NCBI RefSeq assembly: GCF_000003815.2
Contig: NC_049986.1
Span: 14,211,933 to 14,275,932, forward strand
Reading direction: 5' to 3'
Origin: Branchiostoma floridae
Lineage: Eukaryota; Chordata; Leptocardii; Amphioxiformes; Branchiostomatidae
Length of the DNA: 64,000 bases
The notes under the pieces are model-generated. The model was given only the letters and a program-made list of their open reading frames with translations, was not told the DNA's origin and did not search any database. The translations under genes and the position numbers were made by a program. Positions within the stretch are counted from its first letter, which is position 1; each line of letters starts with the position of its first letter. Positions 26,401 to 36,500 of this stretch are shown here, one piece after another.

Positions 26401-28572
26401 TGGTAGATGTGATGAGAGATTTGACCGTTGAGTAGGTGGTAAGTTTAGCATAGTGTCGAGTTGGCCTGTTTCGATCGTTGCAGCTTGGCAGTACGTATGG
26501 CTATGAGGTTGTTTCAAGGATGTCGCGTGTTGCCAATATAGCGTGCTGGTCTAAATATAGTTGTATATGGGAGCTTGATATATACCATGAACATGTTGTA
26601 ATCTTTATGGTTTGGCGGGTTAACTGCTGAGGTTTGGCGTGAACAATGTTATGTTAGTGCCGCGGTAGAGCGGTGCAAGTTTCAGGGTGTCACCCAGCGT
26701 GTTTTCAAAATATCGTCGAGTGATTGGCCTCTGTAAGAATAGGAACTGAACAGAATAGGAACTGAACACTAGTGCTATGATTAACGAGTGTATCGTAGAT
26801 ATAGGCACATACATCGAGCTCTTCACATAGTTGTGATTAAGGCCTAATGTTGATATCATCTGGCATCGATGTGGACAATTTTAACATCCGAAATCTTTAC
26901 ACGTGTATTTGCCGATAACAAGCAGGATTTTCAGTCCCGGTTCTTTACTTTCACTTTCACGTGATCAATTTTTAATTGGATTCAAATTTACTTTCATTTT
27001 GACTGGCTGCACATTTAGCAAACACGGGGGGCGTTTTAGATCTAATAGAGGTCATTTTACCGCTCAACCTCTCTCTAGAGTCTATGTGTGGAAGCAGGAA
27101 ACTTCTGTTTTAGATAAAGCCGCGGGAGCCTCTAGGCTAGCGATGGGAAAAGCTGCGGTTTACGAAATCCCACTGCCATTTACCCGGGGTGTTCTACCGG
27201 GTCATCTGGTACATCCCCGCCCATTCACCAAGCTCCAACTGTCCGATTTGCAGAATTAAGAACAACCTTTCCCCCTGGCCTTTGTAGCAGTTTTTTTTCT
27301 ACGCGAACGCGGGTTTATTTTTGTAGTATCCTTCCCTTTCTCTAAAGCCAGGGGCGGGAACTGCAATGTCCAAGATCAAAGGTTACGGGGCTGGTACCGT
27401 GATGGAGGGGCGGTCTCTCCAAACTGTTGCGAGTTTCAACAGTGACCGTTTAATAGGAACCAGGCGCGTGAGGATGGAGACGGGAGGCCTCTCCCGATGA
27501 CCAACTTTGCTGAAGTAATTGTATAGCCTCCATACAGGGCTATTGATTGACGGAAGGTGCATTAAAAGCTAATTCAGGCCGATTCTCCCCCTTCAAGGGG
27601 CGAAGGTCTAACTTTAACAAGATGGAAACATGAGGTGGCAGACATAGCAAACAGCGCAGCGGACAAGTAACAGCAGCGCTACAGACGGCAGGAATCTAGC
27701 GGGGTGCTGTCGTACGCGTCAGAAATGGCGCTGTTTGTCCACAAGGCTCTAAAAAGACAGCCGAGAGCCTGCAAATTGAAAGAGAAGAGTCTACGTATGG
27801 TGAAAATCCGTACAGCACACAGAGCTACACAGCGTGTTGGGCACCCGATCTGTCAGTCCACATGCCAGCCGTGAGAACAGGGCCTGCGGTTTGTTTGTTT
27901 ACATCGCTGATGAACACTGTGGCATTGTCATTTATGTAACTTTGTCAAAACCTTGGACGTATTTCTTGCATCAGTTACCCGTTACAAATCTGCCGTTTTT
28001 CCATGCTGCCGTTTCGTAAATTTGTTTCGGTTGTTGACATTTTCAGAGTTATGAAAGATGGGTTCCGTGTATGTTGTCTCTAGATTATGTTTGATGTTGG
28101 TCAAAGGTTGACTTGTCATGACTAGCGACACTTATATATTTTGGTTTCACTTTAAACAACAATGTGGGCATCGTGGCTAAAAAAATTTCATGACATGATA
28201 AGAAACCAAATACATTTCTCAAGACTTAATGGTCCAACTATTCTACGATCTAAGAACATCAATAGACATTACGACAACAGGGTCTCTAATCTTTCAGGAA
28301 ATTCAGGTAGATCTAGAAAATGGAAAATTTCTTAGTTTCATGACTTTCAATTAAAAGCGACTTGATTACAAAGTACGGGAAATAAATCAAAGATATAAAT
28401 TCACTTGCAAGATGATGAATAGTTACAACGAGCATCCTACATGGCAACCATGACCTCCGACCTCTTGCGATGTATAGGGGTATTTCACAGTTCAATGTCG
28501 GCGTGCAGACTAGACAAGTACAACTCACCCTATTTGGTAGCCCATCTTGGCCATGAGCCTGGACCCCACGCC
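1786..28572 (-). CDS. zgpat: ZGPAT-like gene (G-patch and C-terminal part), minus strand, incomplete at both ends
   Basis: Five exons on the minus strand join in frame: 28572-28529, 25842-25778, 16370-16200, 15878-15802 and 1868-1786. The product contains a G-patch (GVGSRLMAKMGYQIGKGLGK, then GRVEPVPIVILPPG), KSLDAWVEIKEKQ, a Lys-rich basic stretch, FFDFLN, and a helical segment ending HLRNVGR. The order and wording match my recollection of vertebrate ZGPAT (KSLD after the G-patch, FDFLN, then a coiled coil with RNxGR). In vertebrates ZGPAT is a nuclear transcriptional repressor with a CCCH zinc finger and G-patch that recruits NuRD. The splice phases (2, 1, 1, 0) agree at all four junctions, which random sequence would not give. 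The N-terminal CCCH part and last coding exon were not found; they may lie in 28573-32398, in the N gap, or outside. Confidence 0.88.
2341..2402. repeat. GA microsatellite
   Basis: Purine-only tract; pure (GA)n from about 2361 to 2402, with GGGA-type variants before it. On the minus strand it is a pyrimidine tract. Confidence 0.97.
4057..4106. repeat. Short imperfect hairpin
   Basis: Arms AGGCGCAGTGACAC (4057-4070) and GTGTCACCGCGCCT (4093-4106) pair over 14 bases with one mismatch, around a loop containing ACGTACGT. No clear target-site duplication. Confidence 0.6.
5475..6180 (-). other. Two adjacent minus-strand open frames, unrecognised
   Basis: Frame one (6180-5857) and frame two (5810-5475) lie end to end in different registers. 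Frame two contains a hydrophobic run (LYSFIAMIGTILVPMLFCVG) followed by NRKKARN, which looks like a membrane helix with a positive stop-transfer flank. A possible acceptor (TCGTGTCAG) precedes it, but I find no donor joining the two frames in phase. They could be a decayed gene, exons of an intron-nested gene, or chance. Confidence 0.2.
9435..9646. mobile_element. Foldback/MITE-like element with 9-bp target-site duplication
   Basis: Terminal inverted repeats of about 45 bases start TAGCCTCCTTCACCGG and differ at one base (AAGCTTGG versus AATCTTGG), running into T10 on the left and A15 on the right. A second perfect 15-bp inverted repeat lies inside (9547-9561 with 9580-9594). Flanking direct repeats TTGACTAAC at 9426-9434 and 9647-9655 fit a 9-bp target-site duplication. 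There is no coding capacity, so it is non-autonomous. Nine-bp duplications suggest a Mutator-like transposase, but the family is inferred only. Confidence 0.85.
15802..15878 (-). CDS. zgpat: ZGPAT-like exon: polar linker
   Basis: A 77-nt exon, acceptor CTGACTCAG, donor AAG|GTAAGG, entered in phase 1 and left in phase 0. Encodes 25 polar residues (HRAADSKHGTKDGDRQRSGK, then ELNVK). ELNVK begins the C-terminal helix. Only 321 bp separate it from the preceding exon, in contrast to the very long flanking introns. Confidence 0.85.
15976..16003. repeat. TG microsatellite
   Basis: About 14 TG units within the 321-bp ZGPAT-like intron; a shorter (TA)n run follows at about 16050-16063. Confidence 0.95.
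16200..16370 (-). CDS. zgpat: ZGPAT-like exon: KSLD motif, basic linker, FDFLN motif
   Basis: A 171-nt exon with a strong acceptor (TTTTTTTTATCCAG) and donor AAAG|GTAAGG. Frame set by phase 1 entry: KSLDAWVEIKEKQREGKLPT, a KKKKK-containing basic stretch that could be a nuclear localisation signal, and EFFDFLNTKLKK. A longer open frame overlaps in another register but does not join the neighbours. Confidence 0.88.
16371..25777. other. ZGPAT-like intron (about 9.4 kb)
   Basis: Joins exons whose split Gly codon and homology are contiguous. I see AT-rich simple sequence near 23190-23210 and several short open frames on both strands without domains or splice context. Nothing else supportable. Confidence 0.7.
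25778..25842 (-). CDS. zgpat: ZGPAT-like exon: second half of G-patch
   Basis: A 65-nt exon, acceptor CTTTGTAG, donor CAG|GTGAGT. One base completes the Gly codon, then KGLGKREQGRVEPVPIVILP, then PG split in phase 1. The GLGxxxxGRxEPV pattern is the G-patch C-terminal half. The next exon supplies the remaining two bases of Gly and KSLD. Confidence 0.9.
25843..28528. other. ZGPAT-like intron inside the G-patch (about 2.7 kb)
   Basis: Splits the G-patch after the GYQIG turn. It includes a 16-base tandem duplication of GAATAGGAACTGAACA (about 26739-26769). No coding evidence. Confidence 0.7.
28529..28572 (-). CDS. zgpat: ZGPAT-like exon: first half of G-patch
   Basis: A 44-nt exon with acceptor CTCTCCCACAG and donor GG|GTGAGT. 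Starts in phase 0, ends in phase 2. Encodes GVGSRLMAKMGYQI plus two bases of a Gly codon, the core of a G-patch (Gly-rich, with the aromatic Tyr after MG). The upstream exon should end in a residue equivalent to the WExHTR that precedes this in vertebrates. Confidence 0.88.
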
Positions 28573-31500
28573 CTGTGGGAGAGGAAGAGAAGCTTTGTTA
28601 GTTCAGTAAACCAGTGTTGGTTCACATGTGGACGTTCATTGTAGGCCAGATGATGGGCTTTAATTTGTTGGCATGCCCTTGTGGGAACATGGTTCTGGCC
28701 AAGTTTATGACCTTTTAAGCACGGGTGTCTCGTCCCCTACAATAATACATTTGTAGATGGCAACAAGCCATACATGTACATGGTTTTCAAAAGCACAAGG
28801 AAAGGTTATCTGCTCCAGATGACAACATCGCGACTAAAGAGAAACAACTGCCAAACTTGCCGTCCATAAATTATGTCAAAAACTACTTTCACGGCTTTAA
28901 TTAACGGAAAACAACTGGCTAAACACAGACTCTCGTGGGATCAAACAGGAAAATCACAGCACAGGGTCGTCTCAGAAACTGAACATGACTGCAATGAAAT
29001 CGTGGCTTAGGCTGCAATGAAATCGTGGCTTAGGCAGACTTCTTTTCCCTTGTATCTTAGCGAACGTTCCAACGCAAGTCAGGGTGCCATCCTATATACT
29101 GGGGCTCCCATACTGTCTAACCATCAGTACGTCAGAGTAGAGTGTAGGAGCAACGGTAAACTAACTAGATATAGTATCCACCCAGGCTAAGGGAATTTAT
29201 TTGCCGCTGTTGTCGTTTTTCTAGTTTGTGACCCCAAACTGACATATCCTGTAACAAAGTACGTAAAATCATGTCCAAACATTAGATAAAGGATTACAGT
29301 TTTTGTCCTGTAATCAGCAAAGTGCAAGGTATCATACGTTATCGTTACTAGTACAAGTAATAAATTTCAGTTCAACACGTCATCGCCCGTCAGAGGGGCA
29401 GGACGGACGGGCCTACTTCATTCTGTCTGAAGTCCGAGTCGTCTTGACAGCTCAGCTCCAATGACATCTATCTTGTACTAACAGCACAGCTGACGCGCTG
29501 TCGGCAGGTCCTATCGTTATGTGTGGCCCCATAAAGCCAATCACTACCAGTGCTAGACCTGTTACAGAATATCCCACGGCTTAAAAAGAGTTAAATCATC
29601 CCAAGGAGATAATTTGCAATACATCTTCTGACACCATGCTATGCTGTGTACTGTGTAGACCCCCTTGTGGTCAGGGATAGATTAGCCGTAAGCAATCTTA
29701 TCGGAGCAAGAATGTCAAGCACGAAAATCACTTTCAATTACCTCGAAATTAAGCTGAACTAATCCCGCTGTTACTCTACCATACGTAGATGACATATACA
29801 GAAACAATCATGCCCTTATCGAGTATTTCACATATGGTGATGGAAAGGCATGTGTAGATCATACCTTGAGCTCGTTTGTTTATTGTGTAGGAAAATATTG
29901 ACATGTCATTAGCGTCTTGTTGTAGATATTTGTAAGTTGGCTGACATTTTGGGCGGTGGTGTGTTTTGTTTAATTGGTTGTTGCATCTTGACCTTTGTGT
30001 ATTGTGGCCGTAATTTTATGCTTTGGAAAAATTAGCCACGACAGTTTGGCACATGTACATGCACTGCTTGTTGTGGAGCTTAGAATGGCTTATCAAGGAA
30101 TTCAATTGCATAATTCCTGTCGGGACCCTCCGCTGCTCTACCCTTCTCCCTAAATAGTGGTAGCCGGTTGGCACCAGTTTTCTTTACAGAATCATTGGCT
30201 GTGGGGTTAGGCAATAGGGAGAACGCAATTGTATTCTTGACCCGTTTCTCAGATCAGGATCTCCCTTACCCTGCATGGTAACCGCGTCTAGAATGTTTAT
30301 TTGTGTGCAAATATACAAGGAAATACTTTCCATGCAGAGACATCCCTGATACGGGCGGAGGGAGGGGTGCTAATGGGCGTTGTCCTGGGGTTTGCTTTCT
30401 TTTGATAAGATATAATTAGTTCCACGTTTGAAAGCTCACGGAAAGAAACGACTTCATCAACGCGTGCTCGTGGGAAAATTTAAGACTGTCCTTGGCGTGT
30501 GACTGGGCTCAAAACCCACGTTTGTCACTGACATCTGTACAACAGATATTTGGCTAACCGTCGTAGCTCATTTCATCTCCTTGTCGAAAGTGTCTACTAT
30601 GCCCCCAGCAATCCAATAAAGAACATATGGCAGCACGAAGTAGCCCGTTGGTATGTCCTCCCTGTCTCCATGAATAATTACTTTCTCAATGTATCTATCA
30701 CGAATGGGTCATTACTGTTCTAATATTATCCACCCTTTAACACAAGTAGTTAGACATTCAATTAGGCTTCAAAACTCACACAGTCTGGTAGATTGGTGAC
30801 TGGCCAAGGCAGTTATTGGTTTACTCCCAAACTTTGAATGGCTAATCGTAGGTCATCGTTGGTACTCTCAACTTACAAGTTTTTTTTAGACCACATAACA
30901 TGAAGCATGGCTTGTTTCACTGTTTGATATGTGTGTCTGTGATTGACAAGATCAAGTCCACAGCTACGAAAACAAATAGGAGTAGCCCCGGTTCGGAACT
31001 CCCCCAGCTGTCCGGCACACACAGGCCTGTAAATAATCATCGGCACGTCAGCGAAAAGACCAATATTTTACTAGCAACCGCCGGCGAAACAAAATTGGGA
31101 GCAGGAGTTGTTTTGTCTGCACGGCCGCAAACTCTCGACACATGTCGGTGGGAACCGTGGCTTTATTGAAGAGATCTATGCTGGGAAGAAGTGGAATAGA
31201 TTTGAGGTTACATTAAAGTGTATCGGTCAAGAAGATGCAGAAATAGATTTCTGTGATGCTAGCATAATAGATCCAACTAGAAAAGTTGGTCATCCTTAGC
31301 GCACACTAAGACTTCAAACCTATGCCGCAAAGTTTCATCCCAGCGCTTTATCGAAAACATACCTTATCTACCTCGTCACCGACAATTAACAAAACGTTTA
31401 GAACAAATATCACTGAGGGAATCAGCCGTTCACTGCAAAGGCCCTTGCTACTGTGACAAAATTGATTACTACAGTCATCATAAACTTCAACTTCAAAGCA

Positions 31501-32398
31501 AGTCCCTTTAAAAAATAACGGATCAGATAACGGCATGTAACGATAAATCTGCCCACGGCGAAATGTACATAAACTCCCATGTACATTCTCCATCAACCTG
31601 TGAAACCCAAGACTGTACAGAAAGCAGAAGCGATTACAAGCTCCACGGCTGCTAGATGTACCGAAATGGATTTTTGCTTAACCACGGAAACACGATTTAA
31701 TAGTGAATCGTACCCCCATGAACCACACGCCACCAGTATTCCTGAAAGAAGTATTCTTTGATGATCGACTACCTAGTAGCACGTTAGGCAGGCCCTGATC
31801 AGTTCCTAGATCACTTCTACTGCCTGACATTGGCTAACCTCAACGGATTGCTCAAGATATTTGATAGCATCATGGTCATTGTCAAGGCCTCGGTCGTGAT
31901 GATCGAGTGTTAAGTTTCAGTTATCGTCCGGGGAAATCACACGAATGTGTGATCGGAAGTGTACCGTATACCGTGTTCTGGCTAGCTGGTATCAGGTTAG
32001 GGCAGCATTGTTGTGGTCAAATTTTGGTCTTAATTCTTGAATAATTAGAAGTAAGTTCAAGTAACCCATTGAAGATTCTTTGATAAGAGCAACCCCAACC
32101 TCCTTAGATGCGAAGTGGCAGAGATAGATATTATTTTCGTCCAGTTTTCAACGGTGAAAATCTTGCCATCGACAAAGCACTGCGTCCTTTCCGTGACCCA
32201 GCTCTTGACTTGCCATCTTGACTAAGAAGCTTGATTATTCAATAAATTTCCCAGGGCCTGTAAGTCGTTTGGGAAAATTACACGTGGATCTGCTTTGTCC
32301 ATGCGCGCTAACCCTCTACCGTTGACCCAAATTGACCTGCATCAAGTGGAATGTCATCCTCCTGGAATTAATACAAAACTTCTATCTTTGATCTGCAG
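28573..32398. other. Region between the two genes: presumed 5' ends and promoters
   Basis: The 5' exons of the minus-strand ZGPAT-like gene and the first, non-coding exon of tenascin should begin here if neither gene extends further. I looked for CCCH-finger, WExHTR and similar segments on the minus strand and did not find them. A minus-strand frame at 31348-31596 ends at a possible AAG|GTATGT donor but has no recognisable domain. It contains a 23-bp tandem duplication at 28989-29034. Confidence 0.5.
28989..29034. repeat. Perfect 23-bp tandem duplication
   Basis: Two head-to-tail copies (28989-29011 and 29012-29034) beginning CTGCAATGAAATCGTGG, identical as read; a recent replication-slippage type event. 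Confidence 0.95.
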
Positions 32399-32634
32399 GT
32401 AGAGAAATCCAAGACAGGCGCAGGCCAGGGCTGTCATCGGCAACTGCGACGTCTTCGCCAATAGAGTCCAGAAGCCGACGGAAGCTGCCACCGCCGGGAA
32501 ACACCTGCTGAGGATTTCTTATTCATGCCCATTGTCGGCTGGGTGGACCTTTAGTGCCGCGAGCCAGGAAGCCAACTTCTATATCATTTCGTGTCCAGTG
32601 GATTCCTTGCACCCAGGACTACTGCTGCTTCAAC
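32399..32634 (+). other. Probable tenascin 5' UTR segment with a 9-codon upstream ORF
   Basis: A pyrimidine-rich tract ending in CTGCAG at 32393-32398 looks like a splice acceptor, so an upstream non-coding exon is likely, as in vertebrate tenascin-C. The segment has one ATG, at 32525, opening a nine-codon frame that stops at 32552-32554, out of frame with the main start. The chosen start at 32635 is the first in-frame ATG and gives a good signal peptide. The position of the promoter and first exon is not visible. Confidence 0.5.
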
Positions 32635-33586
32635 ATGGGTGGATACGCAGCTATCGTTGCGGTACTGTTAAGTACATTGTTACGATGTGGGAATACGGTT
32701 CCAGTTCAGGGGGATACACACAATGTGGCGAACGTTTCCAAGCCGATCATCTCTTCGGCTAGCGTCAACACGCCCGCCGGTGGGATGGTCTTCAACCATG
32801 TTTACAACATCAACGTTCCTCCGGTGCTGTGCGCGGGAGCCGACGGGAAGGTCACGCAAACGTCAGGAACGGTGGAGGTGGGAGAAGGCGGCGATGGCGC
32901 GCCGTTCCTCGCCAACACCTTCGTTCCAGGAGGTGGAAGTGGAGGCTGCTGCAACAACGGCGGCAGTGGCTCCGGCGGAGATTTATTGAACGGGGAGACA
33001 GGATCTCTGGTCACGGCTCTACAAGAAAGCACGGAAGATCTCAAGAAGCAACTGGCAGAGCTCCTGAAGGAGTTCGAGCAGTTCAAGCAGTCGTGTGGGT
33101 GCGTCGGAGCACAGGGCCAACCTGGCGTTTGCGACCCGGCGTGTAAGTACGGGAAGTGTGAGAACGGGAGGTGCGTGTGCGACGAGGGCTTCACTGGTGA
33201 CGACTGCTCGGAGCGTGCGTGCCCTGACAACTGCAAGGACCGGGGCGACTGTGTCAACGGCGTCTGCGTCTGTAAACCTGGATTTACTGGTGCCGATTGT
33301 TCGCTGAGAGCGTGTGTGCCAGACTGCGGGGACCGGGGCCGATGCGTGGATGGCGTATGTCAGTGCGAGCCAGGGTATGAAGGCCCCACCTGTACGTCCC
33401 GTTCCTGTCCAGGTAACTGCATGGGCAGGGGAGTATGTGTCGACGGAGTCTGCCAATGCGAGCCTGGCTTTACTGGCCCGGATTGCTCTTCAACCAGCTG
33501 CCCCAACGACTGTTTCGGCAGAGGTGTGTGTGTCGACGGCGTGTGCCAATGTGAGCCTGGCTTCGTTGGCGAGGACTGCTCAGCAG
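32635..33586 (+). CDS. Tenascin exon: signal peptide, assembly domain, five EGF-like repeats
   Basis: Encodes residues 1-317 plus the first base of the next codon. Residues 1-26 are a hydrophobic signal peptide (AAIVAVLLSTLL core). VFNHVYNINVP at 52-62 is the conserved tenascin N-terminal motif. Cysteines at 66, 105, 106, 154 and 156 flank a Gly-rich stretch and a heptad region (LVTALQESTEDLKKQLAELL) that would trimerise and be disulfide-linked. Five EGF-like repeats follow (starting at Cys 166, 196, 227, 258 and 289), spaced about 31 residues with the CxxxC-xxxGxCVxGxCxCxxGFxGxxC tenascin pattern. All five lie in one exon, as I recall for vertebrate tenascin-C. The donor is CAG|GTAAGT, phase 1. 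GC content is clearly higher than in the flanking introns. Confidence 0.93.
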
Positions 33587-36500
33587 GTAAGTCTCTCCAA
33601 TATCCTTCTCTGTGGGTGTTTATCCCCTGAAAATCCCACCAACATGTGCCACATCCCCACGGCACGTAGTGTTGTTGTTCATAGCACAGCCACTGATTCC
33701 CCCGATGGACACCCTGCCTGATTTGTTATCATTAATAAGGCGGGATCAAGGCCTGGAATCAGACACATGGCTGCGGATTGAGACACAATCATGGTTCCCC
33801 GCTGTGCAGTGACAGCCTGAACAGAATAAGGACGGAGGGACAGTAGCGCCATGGCAACAGGAGCGACAATTGATTGCGATGGAATTTAGGATTCGCTCAG
33901 TAAGCCTAAAGGGTAGAATCTCGGTCATCCACAGCCAAATGGGTCGAAAAAAACGTGGCTCATTCCGGTATTTTTCGCCAGTCACAAGGCAGTAGAAGTC
34001 AAATGCAGCTGGAAGTAGCAACACTTCGTTTTGGAGCAAGTCACTCAGGCCCAGTAATGCTAGACAAATATAAACAATGTCTGAAACCTGCGGGATTAGA
34101 TTGACCTTCGATGGAGGTCATGAGTAAAGTTGACATGTTCTATAAATAAGATAGCCAAGTATATAGATAAAGATACCATGAAACGTGTCTTTTACTTGTT
34201 GTTTCTACATTTGAATCCCAGTTCGTTCTTTCAGTAAGCTTACAATCTCTATTTTTAGTTTAGATGTAGCATTACCGACTGTCATTGAAAATTGATATCA
34301 CCTTATAAATACGTAGGGGGAGGAAATTAATAAAACCTTACCGTAGATGCTCCGCAACTTCAATCTAATCACAATGAACAATAAAAAAATCTTTCGTGTG
34401 GATTACTCATAATGGGTACCTACTGGCTGGCAAAAATACACCTGGTGATTATAGGACCTGTCTCTTGCAAAACAAGTGCATCAGTCCTAATCTCTTCGAC
34501 CCCTGGTGATTACGTCATGAAGACAAATGCTCTTCAAAATCAATTAGTGAGAGCTAAACTTGTTTGCTTTGATGGTGCGGACATTGGGACAACTGGGCCC
34601 ACCCATAGGGCATGTCCGGTTTCTGATGAAGCCGCCGGGCTGTCGCTAGGGCTGTGTGTCGCCACTGGGTTCACATGGGGATAGTGTACTATTGGTAAGG
34701 GTAACAGTATATGCTACAGGTGGCCACACAAAGAGTTTCTCAATGTTTCGAGAGTGCCGTCGACAGTCTTATCGTCTCGGCTGTCACGTATTGGGCCCAG
34801 GTCCTGTAAGAAAATAAACACTACGCGACAGGACTCAGTGATCGTCAGCAATGATACGCATCTTAGCCATCTACAAACCTTACTGTAACATAACGTTCTT
34901 AGTTTGTCTATGTCACCCTGAATAGAACAGCAGGATATCAGTCAATGTCTGTCTGTTGACATTAGCCTAGTTAAATGTACAACAACTTATCTGGTATTTG
35001 GTGAACTGACAAAGTACATAAACTTGGTAAAAAATAGTAGGTGTTCGAGAGATATAGTTTCCGTCGACACTTGATTTGTGCTAACAAAAGCAAGATGTAT
35101 TTATGTAAACACTTTCATTGTTTGTCAGTCACATATATACAAAATGTACTACTACACTACGCTCCACATAAGCCATTGGTCCAGTGTAGCTTGGGATTTG
35201 ACAAGACACTCTGCTACTTGAGTCCAAATTGGTCTCAAAATAAGGGCATGTTGTAGTGTCAACTGTGTTGCTGTCATGTTTTCCACAGAGCTCTCAGTAC
35301 CAGGGCCCATCACGGGTGTCTTCACCAGAGACATCACCATCAACTCCATCTTCATCGGATGGGTGGAGGAGGACTACGTGGACAAGTACCACCTGGAGTA
35401 CCGCCGCACCAACGAGCTGAACGGCTGGAACGAGATCGAGGTGTTTGACCCTGGCTACACGGTGACCGGCCTGGCCTCTGCCACGGAGTACCAGTTCCGA
35501 GTGTCCGGAGAGAACGTCAAGGGTAGAGGCGAGCCGAGCGAGGTGGTGGAGGTCGCCACGAAAGGTAAGCACCAGACTCAAAGTGGCCGTGACGCTTAGT
35601 GTTGTGCAGCTTCATACTTTACTTTTTTTCCACAGGAAGACAACTATTGTACACACAGTAAATTCTGAAGGCCAAGCAATTATTATATGGGACGTTATCT
35701 TCTTACTCTGAATATGCCTGTGTTTTTTTCACTGTTGCAACACTTCAGTTCAAGTGTCAGGCTGGAAACATGAAGAGACTTCGCACGTACACTATGGACA
35801 CGTTATGGACATGTTCTAACTTGCGATTGATATGGTCATCATGACTGTCTGGCATGAATTTATTTTGCATATTACACAGATGACTAAACATGCTTATTTA
35901 TTTTAGGATCCCCTTCCTCATCTAAACACTTTTCAGTTCCAACCAGCACAGAAGGTGGAAACACGAAAGACAGCACAAGTGGTTTCAAGTGCAACAAATT
36001 TCAGTAAAATGGGACTTAACTTCCCTTTCCTGTCCATGTTAATAGGTGCGTTGTTATACCAAAATTATGCAGATGTTTTCCTTCAGTTACCATTCCATCC
36101 TTTCCATGTGGGAAGCATACAAGCATATTCCAGCCCTCAGATGAGTACTGGCAAAGTCCCAAGTTCAACAGCTCCAAACAAGATGCCAAACTTGTCCTGC
36201 TCATTAAACATAGTACTGTCACTGGACATCCAATACACAGACCAGGCTTTGCTGTCTATTTTGAGGTATGAGGTGAACCAAGGTTTCAGCCCATGGAAAC
36301 GGAGTTGACACCACATTTATTTTATGCAGGAAGCAAAGGTCATAAGAGGACATGACCAAGGCCATTGGAGAGTCAAATAAAAGCAATAAAAGGGGATGAA
36401 CTAATTACGTTCCTTTATGAAACCAGCTTAAGCAAAGGTTTACCCCTGCATATGGTTGAAAGGTTTTGACTGCAATTGGTTATTGGTCGATAAAAACACT

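Noticed and set aside
26903-27259. 118-codon plus-strand frame in a ZGPAT-like intron
   Set aside because: No domain, no splice context and no neighbours; treated as chance.
32802-33456. Long minus-strand frames opposite the tenascin first exon
   Set aside because: Antisense shadows of the GC-rich EGF repeats; Pro/Ser/Thr-rich translations mirror the Gly/Cys codons.
35955-36308. 117-codon frame in the intron after FN3 1
   Set aside because: No FN3, EGF or other domain and no phase 1-1 splice sites around it.
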